From positions 28,358 through 66,889 of the forward strand of contig JALWUQ010000037.1 in NCBI GenBank assembly GCA_026993075.1: a DNA stretch of 38,532 nucleotides. The letters are read 5' to 3'. Numbering within the stretch: position 1 is the stretch's first letter; each line of letters starts with the position of its first letter. This DNA is from Campylobacteraceae bacterium. Lineage in GTDB: Bacteria; Campylobacterota; Campylobacteria; Campylobacterales; JALSKU01. Below, in pieces: positions 1-9,854 of the stretch. The translations under genes were made by a program, and so were the position numbers. Under the pieces are notes generated by a model, which did not search any database, was not told the DNA's origin, and was given only the letters and a program-made list of their open reading frames with translations.

Positions 1-870
1 AATCAAACTAAATCACCATTTGGAATATTTGATATGGTAAAAAATGATAAATATCAAATGGGCCATACTGCATCATATTATTATAAAAGTAAAGATCCAA
101 GCACAGTCTTTTTTACGACTATCCCGTTTGGTATGACTGCACCTGAACAATGGGGATGGTTTTATTATGGAAATGGCATGAAATATATGGAAAAAGTATA
201 TAACAAATATAATATTATGGCTTTTCCAGGAGGTGCAACAGGAAACCAAATGGGTGGATGGTTTAAAAAACCGATTAATTCATTGAAAGATTTTAAAGGT
301 CTTAAGATGAGGATTCCGGGACTTGCGGGCGAAGTTATGTCAAAACTTGGAGTAAAAGTAACAAATATAGCTCCTGGAAAATTATATAATGCTCTTAAAA
401 GTGGCAGAATTGATGCATTAGAATGGGTTGGGCCTGGTATGGATATAAGCATGGGTTTTCAAAAAATAGCAAAATATTATTATACCGGATGGCATGAGCC
501 CGCAACATCTTTATCATATTTTATCAATAAAAAAGAGTGGGATAAGCTTCCATTGTATCTGAAAGCCATATTAAAAGATGCTATGAAAGCAAATGCATTT
601 GATATGTATGTTCAAAATTATGATATGAATGCAAGAGCTTGGAAAAAGATAAAAACACAGTATCCTCAAATTCAAATTAGAACATTTTCAAGAACTATTT
701 TAGGTGCTATGAAAAAAGCAGACGATGAAGTATTGGCGGAATATGCTTCAAAAGATCCAATATTCAAACAAATTCTTCAGGATCAAAGAAAATATTTAAA
801 GATGGTAAGAGAATGGACAAAGATGTCTGATTTTCTATATCTAAAGTCAAATATGTATAATCAAGAGTAA
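1..870 (+). CDS. TRAP transporter solute-binding protein (DctP/TakP-like), 5' truncated by window edge
   Basis: Frame is open to base 1 (NQTKSPFGIFDMVKND...). Motifs such as RIDALEWVGPGMDISMGFQKIAKYYYTGWHEPATSLSYFINKKEWDKLP are typical of TRAP SBPs of the TakP/lactate-binding type. Confidence 0.85.
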   Translation, partial: NQTKSPFGIFDMVKNDKYQMGHTASYYYKSKDPSTVFFTTIPFGMTAPEQWGWFYYGNGMKYMEKVYNKYNIMAFPGGATGNQMGGWFKKPINSLKDFKGLKMRIPGLAGEVMSKLGVKVTNIAPGKLYNALKSGRIDALEWVGPGMDISMGFQKIAKYYYTGWHEPATSLSYFINKKEWDKLPLYLKAILKDAMKANAFDMYVQNYDMNARAWKKIKTQYPQIQIRTFSRTILGAMKKADDEVLAEYASKDPIFKQILQDQRKYLKMVREWTKMSDFLYLKSNMYNQE

Positions 871-905
871 TTTTTAAAATAAATAAATAATTACGGAATG
901 TACTT

Positions 906-1658
906 TTGAATAAAAAAACCATAGGACTATTTATACCTTGCTATATCAACGAGATATATCCGGATGTTGCTCTTTCAACCCTGAAATTGCTTGAACAATT
1001 TGACTATGAAGTTATATATCCGTTTAATCAAACTTGTTGTGGGCAACCTATGGCAAATACAGGGTGTTCAAGTGAGGCAAAAAAGCTTGCCCTTAGATTT
1101 GTAAAAATTTTTAAATCTTATGATTATATAGTAGCACCCAGTGCCAGTTGCGTTTCAATGGTAAAAAATCATTATAGTCAATATATAAATGATACCCCAG
1201 AATATAAACATATACAAAAAAATATATATGAGATTTGTGAATTTCTAACAGATATTGTAAAGGTAAAAAAACTTAATGTGAGCTTTCCTCATAAAGTAGG
1301 CTTCCATCAAAGTTGTCATGGACTAAGAGAATTAAAACTTGCACTCAGTAGTGAACTTAATTTTCCATATTATTCAAAACCTCTATATTTGTTAAAACTT
1401 GTTAAAGAGATAGAAATAGTAAAACTCAAAAGATCTGATGAGTGTTGTGGATTTGGCGGTACTTTTAGTATAAATGAGCCTGAAATCTCTGTGCAAATGG
1501 GAAAAGATAGGATAAAAGATCATCTTGATTGTGGTGCAGAGTATATAGTGGGTTATGATAGTTCTTGCCTTATGCATATGCAAGGTATTATAAAAAGAGA
1601 GAAATATAATATAAAAACTTTACATATTACGGAAATTCTTTCAGGAAGTATCAAATGA
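906..1658 (+). CDS. lutA: LutA/LldE-type (Fe-S)-binding lactate utilization protein
   Basis: Two Cys-rich CCG-type domains (NQTCCGQPMANTGC; SDECCGFGGTFSINEPEIS); TTG start; 4-bp overlap with the next gene. Confidence 0.9.
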   Translation: MNKKTIGLFIPCYINEIYPDVALSTLKLLEQFDYEVIYPFNQTCCGQPMANTGCSSEAKKLALRFVKIFKSYDYIVAPSASCVSMVKNHYSQYINDTPEYKHIQKNIYEICEFLTDIVKVKKLNVSFPHKVGFHQSCHGLRELKLALSSELNFPYYSKPLYLLKLVKEIEIVKLKRSDECCGFGGTFSINEPEISVQMGKDRIKDHLDCGAEYIVGYDSSCLMHMQGIIKREKYNIKTLHITEILSGSIK

Positions 1659-3016
1659 ACCATGCACTTAAAGCAAAAGAATTTTTAAACAATACTTCTT
1701 TTGCTTCTTGGCAAGACAATGCTTTATGGTTTGTCAGACAAAAAAGAGATAATGCCATTAAAGAACTTAAAGAGTGGGAGAGTTTAAGAGAGCAAGCTGA
1801 TAATATAAAAGCACATACTTTGTCCAATCTTGATATTTATCTCGAAGAATTTGAAAAAAATGCTATTAATAACGGGCTAAAAGTACATTGGGCGAAAGAT
1901 GCGTTGGAGCATAATCAAATAGTATATAAGATTTTAAAAGAAAATAGTGCTAAAAAGGTAGTAAAAAGTAAATCAATGTTAACTGAAGAGTGTCATTTAA
2001 ATCCTTTTTTAGAAAATGAAGGCATAGAGGTAATTGATACGGATTTAGGTGAGAGGATAATACAATTAAGAGGTGAAAAGCCAAGTCACATTGTACTTCC
2101 GGCAATCCATCTTAAAAAGGAACAAGTAGCTCAAACCTTTGAAAAGTTTTTACATACAAAAAAAGGAAACAGTGATCCCACATATCTTACAAAAAAGGCG
2201 AGAGTCCATTTAAGAGAAAAATTTTTAAATGCTGATGCTTCGATAACCGGAGTTAACTTTGCAGTTAGTGAAAGTGGTAGTTTTGTAGTATGTACCAATG
2301 AAGGTAATGCAGATATGGGGACATCTTTAACAAAGCTTCATATTGCTTGTATGGGTATTGAAAAAATTATTCCAAAAGTTGGACATTTAGGAGTCTTTAT
2401 AAGGATGTTAGCAAGAAGTGCGACCGGTCAAAGTATAACAACTTATACTTCACACTATACTAAACCCGCAAAAGATACGCAAATACATATAGTCATAGTA
2501 GATAATGGAAGAAGTAAAATATTATCCCAAAAAGATTTTGTAAAATCATTACAGTGTATAAGATGTGGAGCTTGTATGAATACCTGCCCGATATACAGAA
2601 GAAGTGGCGGACATAGTTACTCTTATACGATCCCAGGACCCATAGGCTCACTCCTTGGCTCAAACAGGGATTTGAAATACAATGGCGACAGTGCTTTTGC
2701 ATCCACACTTTGCGGCTCTTGTGTGGATATTTGTCCGGTAAAGATTGATATTACACATCAACTTTTATCTTACAGAAAAGATTTTGTAAAACAAGGATAT
2801 TTAAGCTCTTCTAAAAAATATACTTTAAAAGTTGCTACATTTATTTTTTTATATCCTGTTTTGACAAAACTTGTATTTAAGACCGCAAAATTTTTTATGC
2901 CTTTAATTCCTAAAAAAATTTTATATTCAAAATATAATATTTGGGGAAGGGGGCGGGAAATGCCAACTTTAGCAAAAAAAAGTTTTAGCGATATTTATAA
3001 AAAGATGAAAAAATGA
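1655..3016 (+). CDS. lutB: LutB/LldF-type iron-sulfur lactate utilization protein
   Basis: LUD domain plus ferredoxin-type motifs CIRCGACMNTCP and CGSCVDICP; between lutA- and lutC-like genes. Confidence 0.92.
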   Translation: MNHALKAKEFLNNTSFASWQDNALWFVRQKRDNAIKELKEWESLREQADNIKAHTLSNLDIYLEEFEKNAINNGLKVHWAKDALEHNQIVYKILKENSAKKVVKSKSMLTEECHLNPFLENEGIEVIDTDLGERIIQLRGEKPSHIVLPAIHLKKEQVAQTFEKFLHTKKGNSDPTYLTKKARVHLREKFLNADASITGVNFAVSESGSFVVCTNEGNADMGTSLTKLHIACMGIEKIIPKVGHLGVFIRMLARSATGQSITTYTSHYTKPAKDTQIHIVIVDNGRSKILSQKDFVKSLQCIRCGACMNTCPIYRRSGGHSYSYTIPGPIGSLLGSNRDLKYNGDSAFASTLCGSCVDICPVKIDITHQLLSYRKDFVKQGYLSSSKKYTLKVATFIFLYPVLTKLVFKTAKFFMPLIPKKILYSKYNIWGRGREMPTLAKKSFSDIYKKMKK

Positions 3017-3588
3017 GTAAAAGCAGTATCTTAAATGCTATCAAAAATGCCAATACAAAAAAGGTAAAATTAAAAACTTTTGAGACAATTTTCACAACCT
3101 ATGATGACAAGGAAAGTATTTTTAAAACAAATCTTAAAAAAGCCGGTGGTGAGGTTTTTGAAATTGAAAAAGAAGAGATAAACCAAAAGATAAATGAACT
3201 TTTTGGATCATCGAAAAAAATAGTATCTTTTGTTAAAGATTGTAAAATTAATACGATAGATAAAAATAGTCTTTATTCTCCAAAAGATTTAAAAAAAGCA
3301 GATATAGCAGTAGTAGAAGCAAGTTTTGGAGTTTGTGAAAATGGAGCACTCTGGTGTAATGGAAAAAGTGTTAAATTTAGATCAATTTATGTTATATGCG
3401 AAAATTTGATAATTTTATTAAATAAAAAAAATTTATTAAATAATATGAATGAAGCTTATAAAAAAGTTGATTTGAAAGAAAATAACTTTGGTATATTTAT
3501 CTCAGGACCCTCAAAAACAGCAGATATTGAGCAAGCTTTGGTTGTCGGAGCTCATGGTGCAATTAAAACTTACATATTTTTATATTAG
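3013..3588 (+). CDS. lutC: LutC/LldG-type LUD domain lactate utilization protein
   Basis: LUD-domain C-terminus (FISGPSKTADIEQALVVGAHGAIKTYIFLY); 4-bp overlap with lutB. Confidence 0.88.
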   Translation: MSKSSILNAIKNANTKKVKLKTFETIFTTYDDKESIFKTNLKKAGGEVFEIEKEEINQKINELFGSSKKIVSFVKDCKINTIDKNSLYSPKDLKKADIAVVEASFGVCENGALWCNGKSVKFRSIYVICENLIILLNKKNLLNNMNEAYKKVDLKENNFGIFISGPSKTADIEQALVVGAHGAIKTYIFLY

Positions 3589-3735
3589 TATCTAAAAAGA
3601 TTATCATACTTAAATATTTACCTTTATTTTATTGAAAAAAAGGCATAATCTAAAAGCATATACTTAAAAATAAATTATATTAAAAAGTTATTAAAATGTT
3701 TTTAGAGTATTATCATTTTAAAAGGAATATTCAAA

Positions 3736-5766
3736 ATGGATTTGATATTTTTTATATATGGTCTTTCATTTTTTATGATGGGAGTCTTGATTCTTTATTC
3801 AATTCCAAAAGAAAGTAAATTTATATTTGCAGATAAAATCTGGATTTTGGGTATATTTGGAGTTATTCATGGTTTAAGCGAATGGATGGATTTGTATCGC
3901 TTTATTTATCCCGATTATCTTTTAAAATTAATCAAAATATTTTTTATGATTATTTCATATCTTTTTTTATTTGAGTTTTCAAGATATATAATTCAGCAAG
4001 TTCTATCTAAATCAAACAATAAATTAAAAATTGTTTTTAAAAGATATATCATATATCCAATCGCATTTTTATCAATATTTATCATTATAATAAATGATTT
4101 TACACCAAACGGTATATCAAATGCAGGGCGTTATGTATTTGGATTTTCTGGGTCATTTATCTTAGGTATAGGCTTATATTTTTATAGTAAAAAAATAGAG
4201 TTTTCAAAAGAGCAAAAATATTTACAAAGATATTTTAAAATTGCTGGTATATCAATGATATTTTATGCTTTTTTTGGAGGATTGATAGTCTCACCATCAC
4301 AATTTTTTCCTGCTGATATAATAAATACCAAATGGTTTTTAAATATATTTGGTTTGCCGGTACAACTTTTTCGAGCTATATGTGCTATAACAATAGCAAT
4401 CAGCAGTATAAAAATCTTACAGATTTTTCACCATGAAACAGAGGATAATATCTTTAAATTAGCTTTTTTTGATCAACTCACGACTCTTCCAAATAAACTT
4501 CTTTTTATAGATCGCTTAACAGAAGCTATAAAAAAATTTAAGCGATCCAAAAAGCCTTTTGTTATGATTTTTATAAATATTGATAATTTTAAATTTATAA
4601 ATGAGGAAATAGGTTATTACAATGGCGATAAGATTCTTTACAAAGTAGCCAAAAGAGTAAAAACTTCTTTAAGAGAGCAAGATACTGTTGCAAGGTTTGG
4701 CGGCGATACATTTGCTTTGTTATTGATAGATACCGACAATGATGGTGCGGTAGTTTTAGGAAATAAACTGGTATATCTGTTTAATCAGCCATTTAAACTC
4801 AAAGAAGAAGCTATTAATATTACCGTTTCAATAGGCATGGCCCAATACCCATCTGATGGCACCAATCAGGACCAATTATTAAAAGCTGCTGATATTGCAT
4901 TGTCAGAAGCAAAAAAATATCAGGGTGAAAATAATTTTTTATTTTTTAATAAAATTATGAAGAAGAGTATTGAGCATGAGATAGAGTTGGCACAAGCCTT
5001 GAGATATGCAATAAAGTTTGATGAATTGGAGCTTTATTTTCAGCCTCAGGTATCTTTGGATAAGAGAAAAGTTACAGGGGCAGAATCACTTTTAAGATGG
5101 AACTCAAAAAAATTCGGCAGAGTGTCTCCAGCAGAATTTATACCGATTGCAGAACGATACGGATATATATTTGAGATTGGTGAATGGGTTATAAAAAAAG
5201 CTGCAATGCAGATGAAAACTTGGATTGATGATGGTTTTGAACTTGATATTTTAGCAATAAATCTCTCTGCTGTTCAATTTAAACAGTATGATTTTGTTAA
5301 TGTAGTGCAACAGATATTTAAAAAGTATAAAATACCTTTAAGTCATATTGAACTTGAAATAACAGAAGGGGTTTTGATGCAAGATACCAATATTGCTATT
5401 AGAATTTTAGATGATTTTCATAAATTGGGCATTAAAATATCTATTGATGATTTTGGAACAGGATACTCCTCCTTGGCATATTTAAAATATTTTAATATAG
5501 ATAAATTAAAAATTGATCAATCTTTTGTGCGTGATTTAACAAAAAATAAAGAAGATAAGGCTATAATCAGAGCCATTATAGCCTTATCAAAATCATTGGA
5601 TATAAATGTAATAGCAGAGGGAGCAGAAGATAAAGAACAGATAGAATTTCTGTATAAAAACGGTTGCAAAGAGATACAAGGATATTACTTTTCAAAGCCA
5701 CTTCCTGCAACTGACTTTAAATCTTTTGTTGAAGATTTTAGTTTTCCCAACCTTCACCTAAATTAA
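3736..5766 (+). CDS. Multi-TM sensor GGDEF-EAL protein
   Basis: Hydrophobic N-terminal segments, then GGDEF-like ARFGGDTFALLL and EAL-like AESLLRW...DDFGTGYSSLAYL. Confidence 0.9.
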   Translation: MDLIFFIYGLSFFMMGVLILYSIPKESKFIFADKIWILGIFGVIHGLSEWMDLYRFIYPDYLLKLIKIFFMIISYLFLFEFSRYIIQQVLSKSNNKLKIVFKRYIIYPIAFLSIFIIIINDFTPNGISNAGRYVFGFSGSFILGIGLYFYSKKIEFSKEQKYLQRYFKIAGISMIFYAFFGGLIVSPSQFFPADIINTKWFLNIFGLPVQLFRAICAITIAISSIKILQIFHHETEDNIFKLAFFDQLTTLPNKLLFIDRLTEAIKKFKRSKKPFVMIFINIDNFKFINEEIGYYNGDKILYKVAKRVKTSLREQDTVARFGGDTFALLLIDTDNDGAVVLGNKLVYLFNQPFKLKEEAINITVSIGMAQYPSDGTNQDQLLKAADIALSEAKKYQGENNFLFFNKIMKKSIEHEIELAQALRYAIKFDELELYFQPQVSLDKRKVTGAESLLRWNSKKFGRVSPAEFIPIAERYGYIFEIGEWVIKKAAMQMKTWIDDGFELDILAINLSAVQFKQYDFVNVVQQIFKKYKIPLSHIELEITEGVLMQDTNIAIRILDDFHKLGIKISIDDFGTGYSSLAYLKYFNIDKLKIDQSFVRDLTKNKEDKAIIRAIIALSKSLDINVIAEGAEDKEQIEFLYKNGCKEIQGYYFSKPLPATDFKSFVEDFSFPNLHLN

Positions 5767-5784
5767 ATAGAGCTATAAGCTAAA

Positions 5785-5806
5785 ATTGTAAAGAAATTGT
5801 AAAGAA
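5785..5806 (+). promoter_or_regulatory. Tandem 11-bp direct repeat ATTGTAAAGAA-ATTGTAAAGAA; candidate response-regulator box
   Basis: Two perfect adjacent copies 63 nt before the b561/RR/HK operon start codon, one-helical-turn spacing. Confidence 0.5.
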
Positions 5807-5868
5807 ATATAAATACAAAATTGATATTTTTGATATAAACTTTCATTAAATGAAAAAAAGGAGAGTTT

Positions 5869-6654
5869 ATGCAAAAAACATATATTTGGCCAAAAATTAC
5901 AAGAATTTCTCATATCCTTTTAATAGTTACTTTATTTCTTGCTTATGTTATTTCTGATGAAAAGAGTGTATTGAATTTTCATGTTGCTCTTGGAACAAGC
6001 TTGGGTATTTTATTTTTATTTAGAGTTATCTGGGGGTTTATAGGTCCTAAGTACTCAAAATTTAGTGATTTTACTTTTGATATAAATGAGTTAAAAGATT
6101 ATACTTTAAATGTATTTGGTAAGAAAAAAGAATATTTAGGACACAATCCGGCATCAAGCTGGGCGATTATTGCTATGATAGTTTTAGCTTTTATATCTGT
6201 TATAACCGGTTTTTTAGCTTATGGTATACAAGATAATAAAGGAATTTTTGCATCATTTGGTACCCCTTTTTTAAAAAGTACCGGTATTTTTGGAGATATA
6301 CACAGCTTTTTTGTGAATTTACTGGTATTTGTAGTGTTTGTCCATATAGCAGGAGTAATAATGGATAAAGTTTTTCACAAAGGCGATGCCCTTACATCTA
6401 TGATTGACGGTTATAAAAAGGGAAAAGAAAAAAATATCAAGTTAAATATTATCCAAAAAGTTTTTTCTGTTGTTTGGATATTTTTTCCGATTTTTTTCAT
6501 TGTTTATATATTGAGTGTACCTAATAATATATTTATAAAAAAAGCAAATTTAAAATCAAGTTATACAAAAAAAATATCAAAACTTGTTAATATAAGAGAA
6601 AAAAAGGTATTATCTAAAGATTTTATATCTTTGAAAAGGAGATTTCGAGAGTGA
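5869..6654 (+). CDS. Cytochrome b561 family membrane protein
   Basis: TM helices with His residues; RVIWGFIGPKYSKFSDF, VFVHIAGVIMDKVFHKGDALTSMIDGYKKG; RBS ggag upstream. Confidence 0.88.
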   Translation: MQKTYIWPKITRISHILLIVTLFLAYVISDEKSVLNFHVALGTSLGILFLFRVIWGFIGPKYSKFSDFTFDINELKDYTLNVFGKKKEYLGHNPASSWAIIAMIVLAFISVITGFLAYGIQDNKGIFASFGTPFLKSTGIFGDIHSFFVNLLVFVVFVHIAGVIMDKVFHKGDALTSMIDGYKKGKEKNIKLNIIQKVFSVVWIFFPIFFIVYILSVPNNIFIKKANLKSSYTKKISKLVNIREKKVLSKDFISLKRRFRE

Positions 6655-7316
6655 AAAAACATATAGTTTTGATTGAAGATGATTTGGACATGAAATCTTT
6701 ATTGAGTGAATACCTTGTAAATTATAACTTTGAAGTAAGTGATTTTGATAAACCTATGCAAGGTTTGGAATTTATCAATCACAATAAATGTGATTTGGTT
6801 ATTTTAGATTTAATGTTGCCTCAAATGGATGGTTTTGATGTATGTAAAAAAATAAGAGAAAATTCCAATATTCCTATCATTATATCCTCCGCTAGAGGCT
6901 ATCTTGGAGATAAGGTGACAGGGTTTGAACTTGGAGCTGATGATTATCTTCCTAAACCTTATGAGCCTAAAGAGTTAATACTCAGGATAAATGCAATATT
7001 AAGAAGGATGACAAAAGAGAATAAAAAAATCGGTGATTTTGAAATCAATGAAGATAAAATGGAAATAAGTCTGGATAATTATTTGTTGGATTTTACAAAA
7101 GTAGAATATGAGATTTTACTTTTACTTTTAAAAAATAGTGATAAGGTATTATCAAGAGAATCAATTGCACAAAGCGTTAATTCATTAAATTATGATTCAA
7201 AAGAGAGGGTTATTGATATGCACATTAGTAATATAAGAAATAAAATAGGAGATACCCCTAAAAATCCAAAGTATATAAAATCAGTTTGGGGTGTCGGATA
7301 TAAATTTATCGGCTAA
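6651..7316 (+). CDS. OmpR-family DNA-binding response regulator
   Basis: Receiver domain (VILDLMLPQMDGFDVCKKIR, GADDYLPKP) plus winged helix (VIDMHISNIRNKIGD...VWGVGYKF); 4-bp overlap with the b561 gene. Confidence 0.95.
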   Translation: MKKHIVLIEDDLDMKSLLSEYLVNYNFEVSDFDKPMQGLEFINHNKCDLVILDLMLPQMDGFDVCKKIRENSNIPIIISSARGYLGDKVTGFELGADDYLPKPYEPKELILRINAILRRMTKENKKIGDFEINEDKMEISLDNYLLDFTKVEYEILLLLLKNSDKVLSRESIAQSVNSLNYDSKERVIDMHISNIRNKIGDTPKNPKYIKSVWGVGYKFIG

Positions 7317-8541
7317 AGAGGCAAAAGTGTCCGTATTTACAAAAGTTTCAATCCTTTTTATAATAAGTTTGTCCACAATGATATTTATAACAATTAAAAC
7401 AAACTTGATAACTCAAGGAAAGATAGAATTAATTCAAAAACAAAGATATATACAAGCTTCTAAGGAATTGTTTAGATATTTAAGCCTTGGTGACAAGAAA
7501 ATACTTAATGAAAAAATACATGAAATGGAATTCAAAAAAATATCCGATATTAAGAAATACTTAAGCAAAGCTACTGTCATATACAACTATAAATCCACTT
7601 TTGGAGATATTAAGATTTTAAAGAGAAAAGAAAAATATTTTTTATTTATGCAATATTTAAACGATAGAGTATTGATAAAAGATGCATCAGATAATGAAAA
7701 TATAGAAGAACAAAGCCTCTTAAATTATTTGGTTTTGGGAGAAATACTCATTTTAATAGCTATATTTAGTATTATTATAAAGATTTTGTTACCACTTAAG
7801 AGTGTTTCGAGAAATTTGCAAAAAGTTGCAGATGGAGATTATTCTCAAAGAATAAATGTAAAAACCAAAGATGAGATAGGAACTCTTTGTCTAACATTTA
7901 ATTTAATGGCATCAAATTTGGAAAAATTGATAAACTCAAGACAAAGACTTTTAAAAGATATTGGTCATGAGTTGAAGACTCCCATTTCAAAGTCAAAATT
8001 AGCATTGGAGTTTATTGATTCATCTAAATACAAAAATATACTGACAAAGGCGATAAATCAAATTGATATGATGACTAGTGAACTTTTGTATATGGAAAAA
8101 CTAAATTCACATAATCCTTCTTTAAATACTACAACTTTTGAGGCAACAACTCTTCTGTCTGAGGCTTTGTCAAAAATGCTCATAGAAGACGAATCACTTG
8201 TAAAAGTAGATATAAAAGAGAATTTTAATATAAAAGGAGATTTAAATTATCTAAGTATTGCTCTAAAAAATTTAATAGATAATGCTTTAAAGTATTCTGC
8301 AAAAAAACCGATTTTTATCATGGTACAAAAGGATAAAATATTGGTACAAAGTTATGGCGAAAAACTTACAAAGCCACTTGAATACTATTGTGAGGAATTT
8401 ACTCAAGATGATAGTTCAAGAGGAAGCAAAGGTTATGGGCTTGGTCTAAATATTGTAAAAACAATTCTTGATAATCATAATTTCAAATTAGATTACCACT
8501 ACTATGCTTCCTCTAAAAATTCATTTGAAATACAGTTATAA
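7291..8541 (+). CDS. Sensor histidine kinase (HAMP, HisKA, HATPase_c)
   Basis: HELKTPISKSKLALEF H-box, HAMP, GYGLGLNIVK. GTG at 7327 preceded by agagg may be the true start instead of 7291. Confidence 0.92.
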   Translation: MSDINLSAKEAKVSVFTKVSILFIISLSTMIFITIKTNLITQGKIELIQKQRYIQASKELFRYLSLGDKKILNEKIHEMEFKKISDIKKYLSKATVIYNYKSTFGDIKILKRKEKYFLFMQYLNDRVLIKDASDNENIEEQSLLNYLVLGEILILIAIFSIIIKILLPLKSVSRNLQKVADGDYSQRINVKTKDEIGTLCLTFNLMASNLEKLINSRQRLLKDIGHELKTPISKSKLALEFIDSSKYKNILTKAINQIDMMTSELLYMEKLNSHNPSLNTTTFEATTLLSEALSKMLIEDESLVKVDIKENFNIKGDLNYLSIALKNLIDNALKYSAKKPIFIMVQKDKILVQSYGEKLTKPLEYYCEEFTQDDSSRGSKGYGLGLNIVKTILDNHNFKLDYHYYASSKNSFEIQL

Positions 8542-8557
8542 CCCAAGATATAACTGT
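8532..8557. terminator. Inverted repeat spanning both convergent stop codons; candidate bidirectional terminator
   Basis: ACAGTTATA (8532-8540) / TATAACTGT (8549-8557), 9 bp perfect, 8-nt loop. Confidence 0.5.
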
Positions 8558-9816
8558 CTGGGCCTTGCTATTTTTGTTTTTTTATCTTTTTTAAATTCTA
8601 CCCATTGAGAAATCCATCCAACAGTTCTTCCTATCACAAATATAGCGGTAAACATATTTTTAGGAATCCCAAGAGCTGTTAAAATAACTCCCGAATAAAA
8701 ATCAATATTTGGATAAAGGTTTCTTTTTATAAAATACTCATCATTTAAAGCTATATCTTCTATCTTATGAGCAATTTCTAGGAGCCTTGAGTCGAGATTT
8801 AATTCGTCTTTTAACTGATCTTGAAGTTTTTTTAGTATTCTTGCTCTTGGATCAAAGTTTTTATAAACTCTGTGTCCAAAACCCATAAGTCTAAAAGGAT
8901 CATCTGGATCTTTTGCCTTTGCTATATATTTATCTACATTTTTAACATTACCAATAAGTTCAAGCTGAGCTATAACAGACTCGTTCGCCCCACCATGAGC
9001 TCTTCCCCATAAAGCATTTATACCAGCTGATATGGCACCGTAAGGATGAGCTCCGGTTGATGCAACCGTTCTTACTGTTGTTGTTGAAGCATTTTGCTCA
9101 TGATCGGCATGTAAAGTAAAGATGGTATCAAGTGCTTTGACTTCTATATCACTAATCTTTGTATCTGCTTTTTCATTGATATTTCTATGCATTTTGCCAC
9201 CTGGATATGCTCTTAGCATATATAAAAAGTTTTCTGTAAAGTATCTATCAATGTCTGGATAAATGATGGGAATACCAAGTCCTCTTCTGTAAGCTAAAGA
9301 TGCTAAGGTAGGGATCTTTGCTATAATTCTTCCTGACATTTGGGCAAATTCAGATTCATTTGAAATATCGACATGGTCATAATAAAATGCAGAGAGTGCG
9401 CTTACAGCTGAAGAGAGCATTGCCATAGGATGTGCAGTTCTTGGAAAAGCGTTAAAAAGGCTTTGAAAGCCCTCATCAACAAATGCACGATGTCTTAATT
9501 CGTTATCAAATTCTATTGATTGCTCATGTGTAGGTAATTTGGAATTTAAAAGAAGATAACAGATATCAAGATATTTGTACTTTTCAGTCAATTCTTCTAT
9601 TGGATAACCTTTGTATCTAAGCTCACCTTTTTCTCCATTTATAAATGTTATCTTTGAATTACAGCTTGCGGTTGAAGTAAAACCAGGGTCGTATGTAAAC
9701 ATCCCTGTATCTTTATAAAACGATCTGATATCCAGGACATTAGGACCTCTGGTGCCTTCTAAAACTGGGAATTCATAGACCTTGTCATCAATTTTTATTG
9801 TAGCAATTGATTTCAT
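8536..9816 (-). CDS. gltA: Citrate synthase
   Basis: LHADHEQNASTTTVRTVASTGAHPYGAISAGINALWGRAHGGANE, MGFGHRVYKNFDPRA. Start placed at 9816 (MKSIATIKID) with aaaaggaga upstream; ORF track extends to 9834. Confidence 0.97.
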   Translation of the reverse strand: MKSIATIKIDDKVYEFPVLEGTRGPNVLDIRSFYKDTGMFTYDPGFTSTASCNSKITFINGEKGELRYKGYPIEELTEKYKYLDICYLLLNSKLPTHEQSIEFDNELRHRAFVDEGFQSLFNAFPRTAHPMAMLSSAVSALSAFYYDHVDISNESEFAQMSGRIIAKIPTLASLAYRRGLGIPIIYPDIDRYFTENFLYMLRAYPGGKMHRNINEKADTKISDIEVKALDTIFTLHADHEQNASTTTVRTVASTGAHPYGAISAGINALWGRAHGGANESVIAQLELIGNVKNVDKYIAKAKDPDDPFRLMGFGHRVYKNFDPRARILKKLQDQLKDELNLDSRLLEIAHKIEDIALNDEYFIKRNLYPNIDFYSGVILTALGIPKNMFTAIFVIGRTVGWISQWVEFKKDKKTKIARPRQLYLGL

Positions 9817-9854
9817 TTTATCTCCTTTTGTCATAAGGTAAAATTATATCATAA

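Noticed and set aside
165-452. Antisense ORF opposite the TRAP binding protein gene
   Set aside because: No recognisable domain and fully nested in a well-supported CDS; likely spurious.
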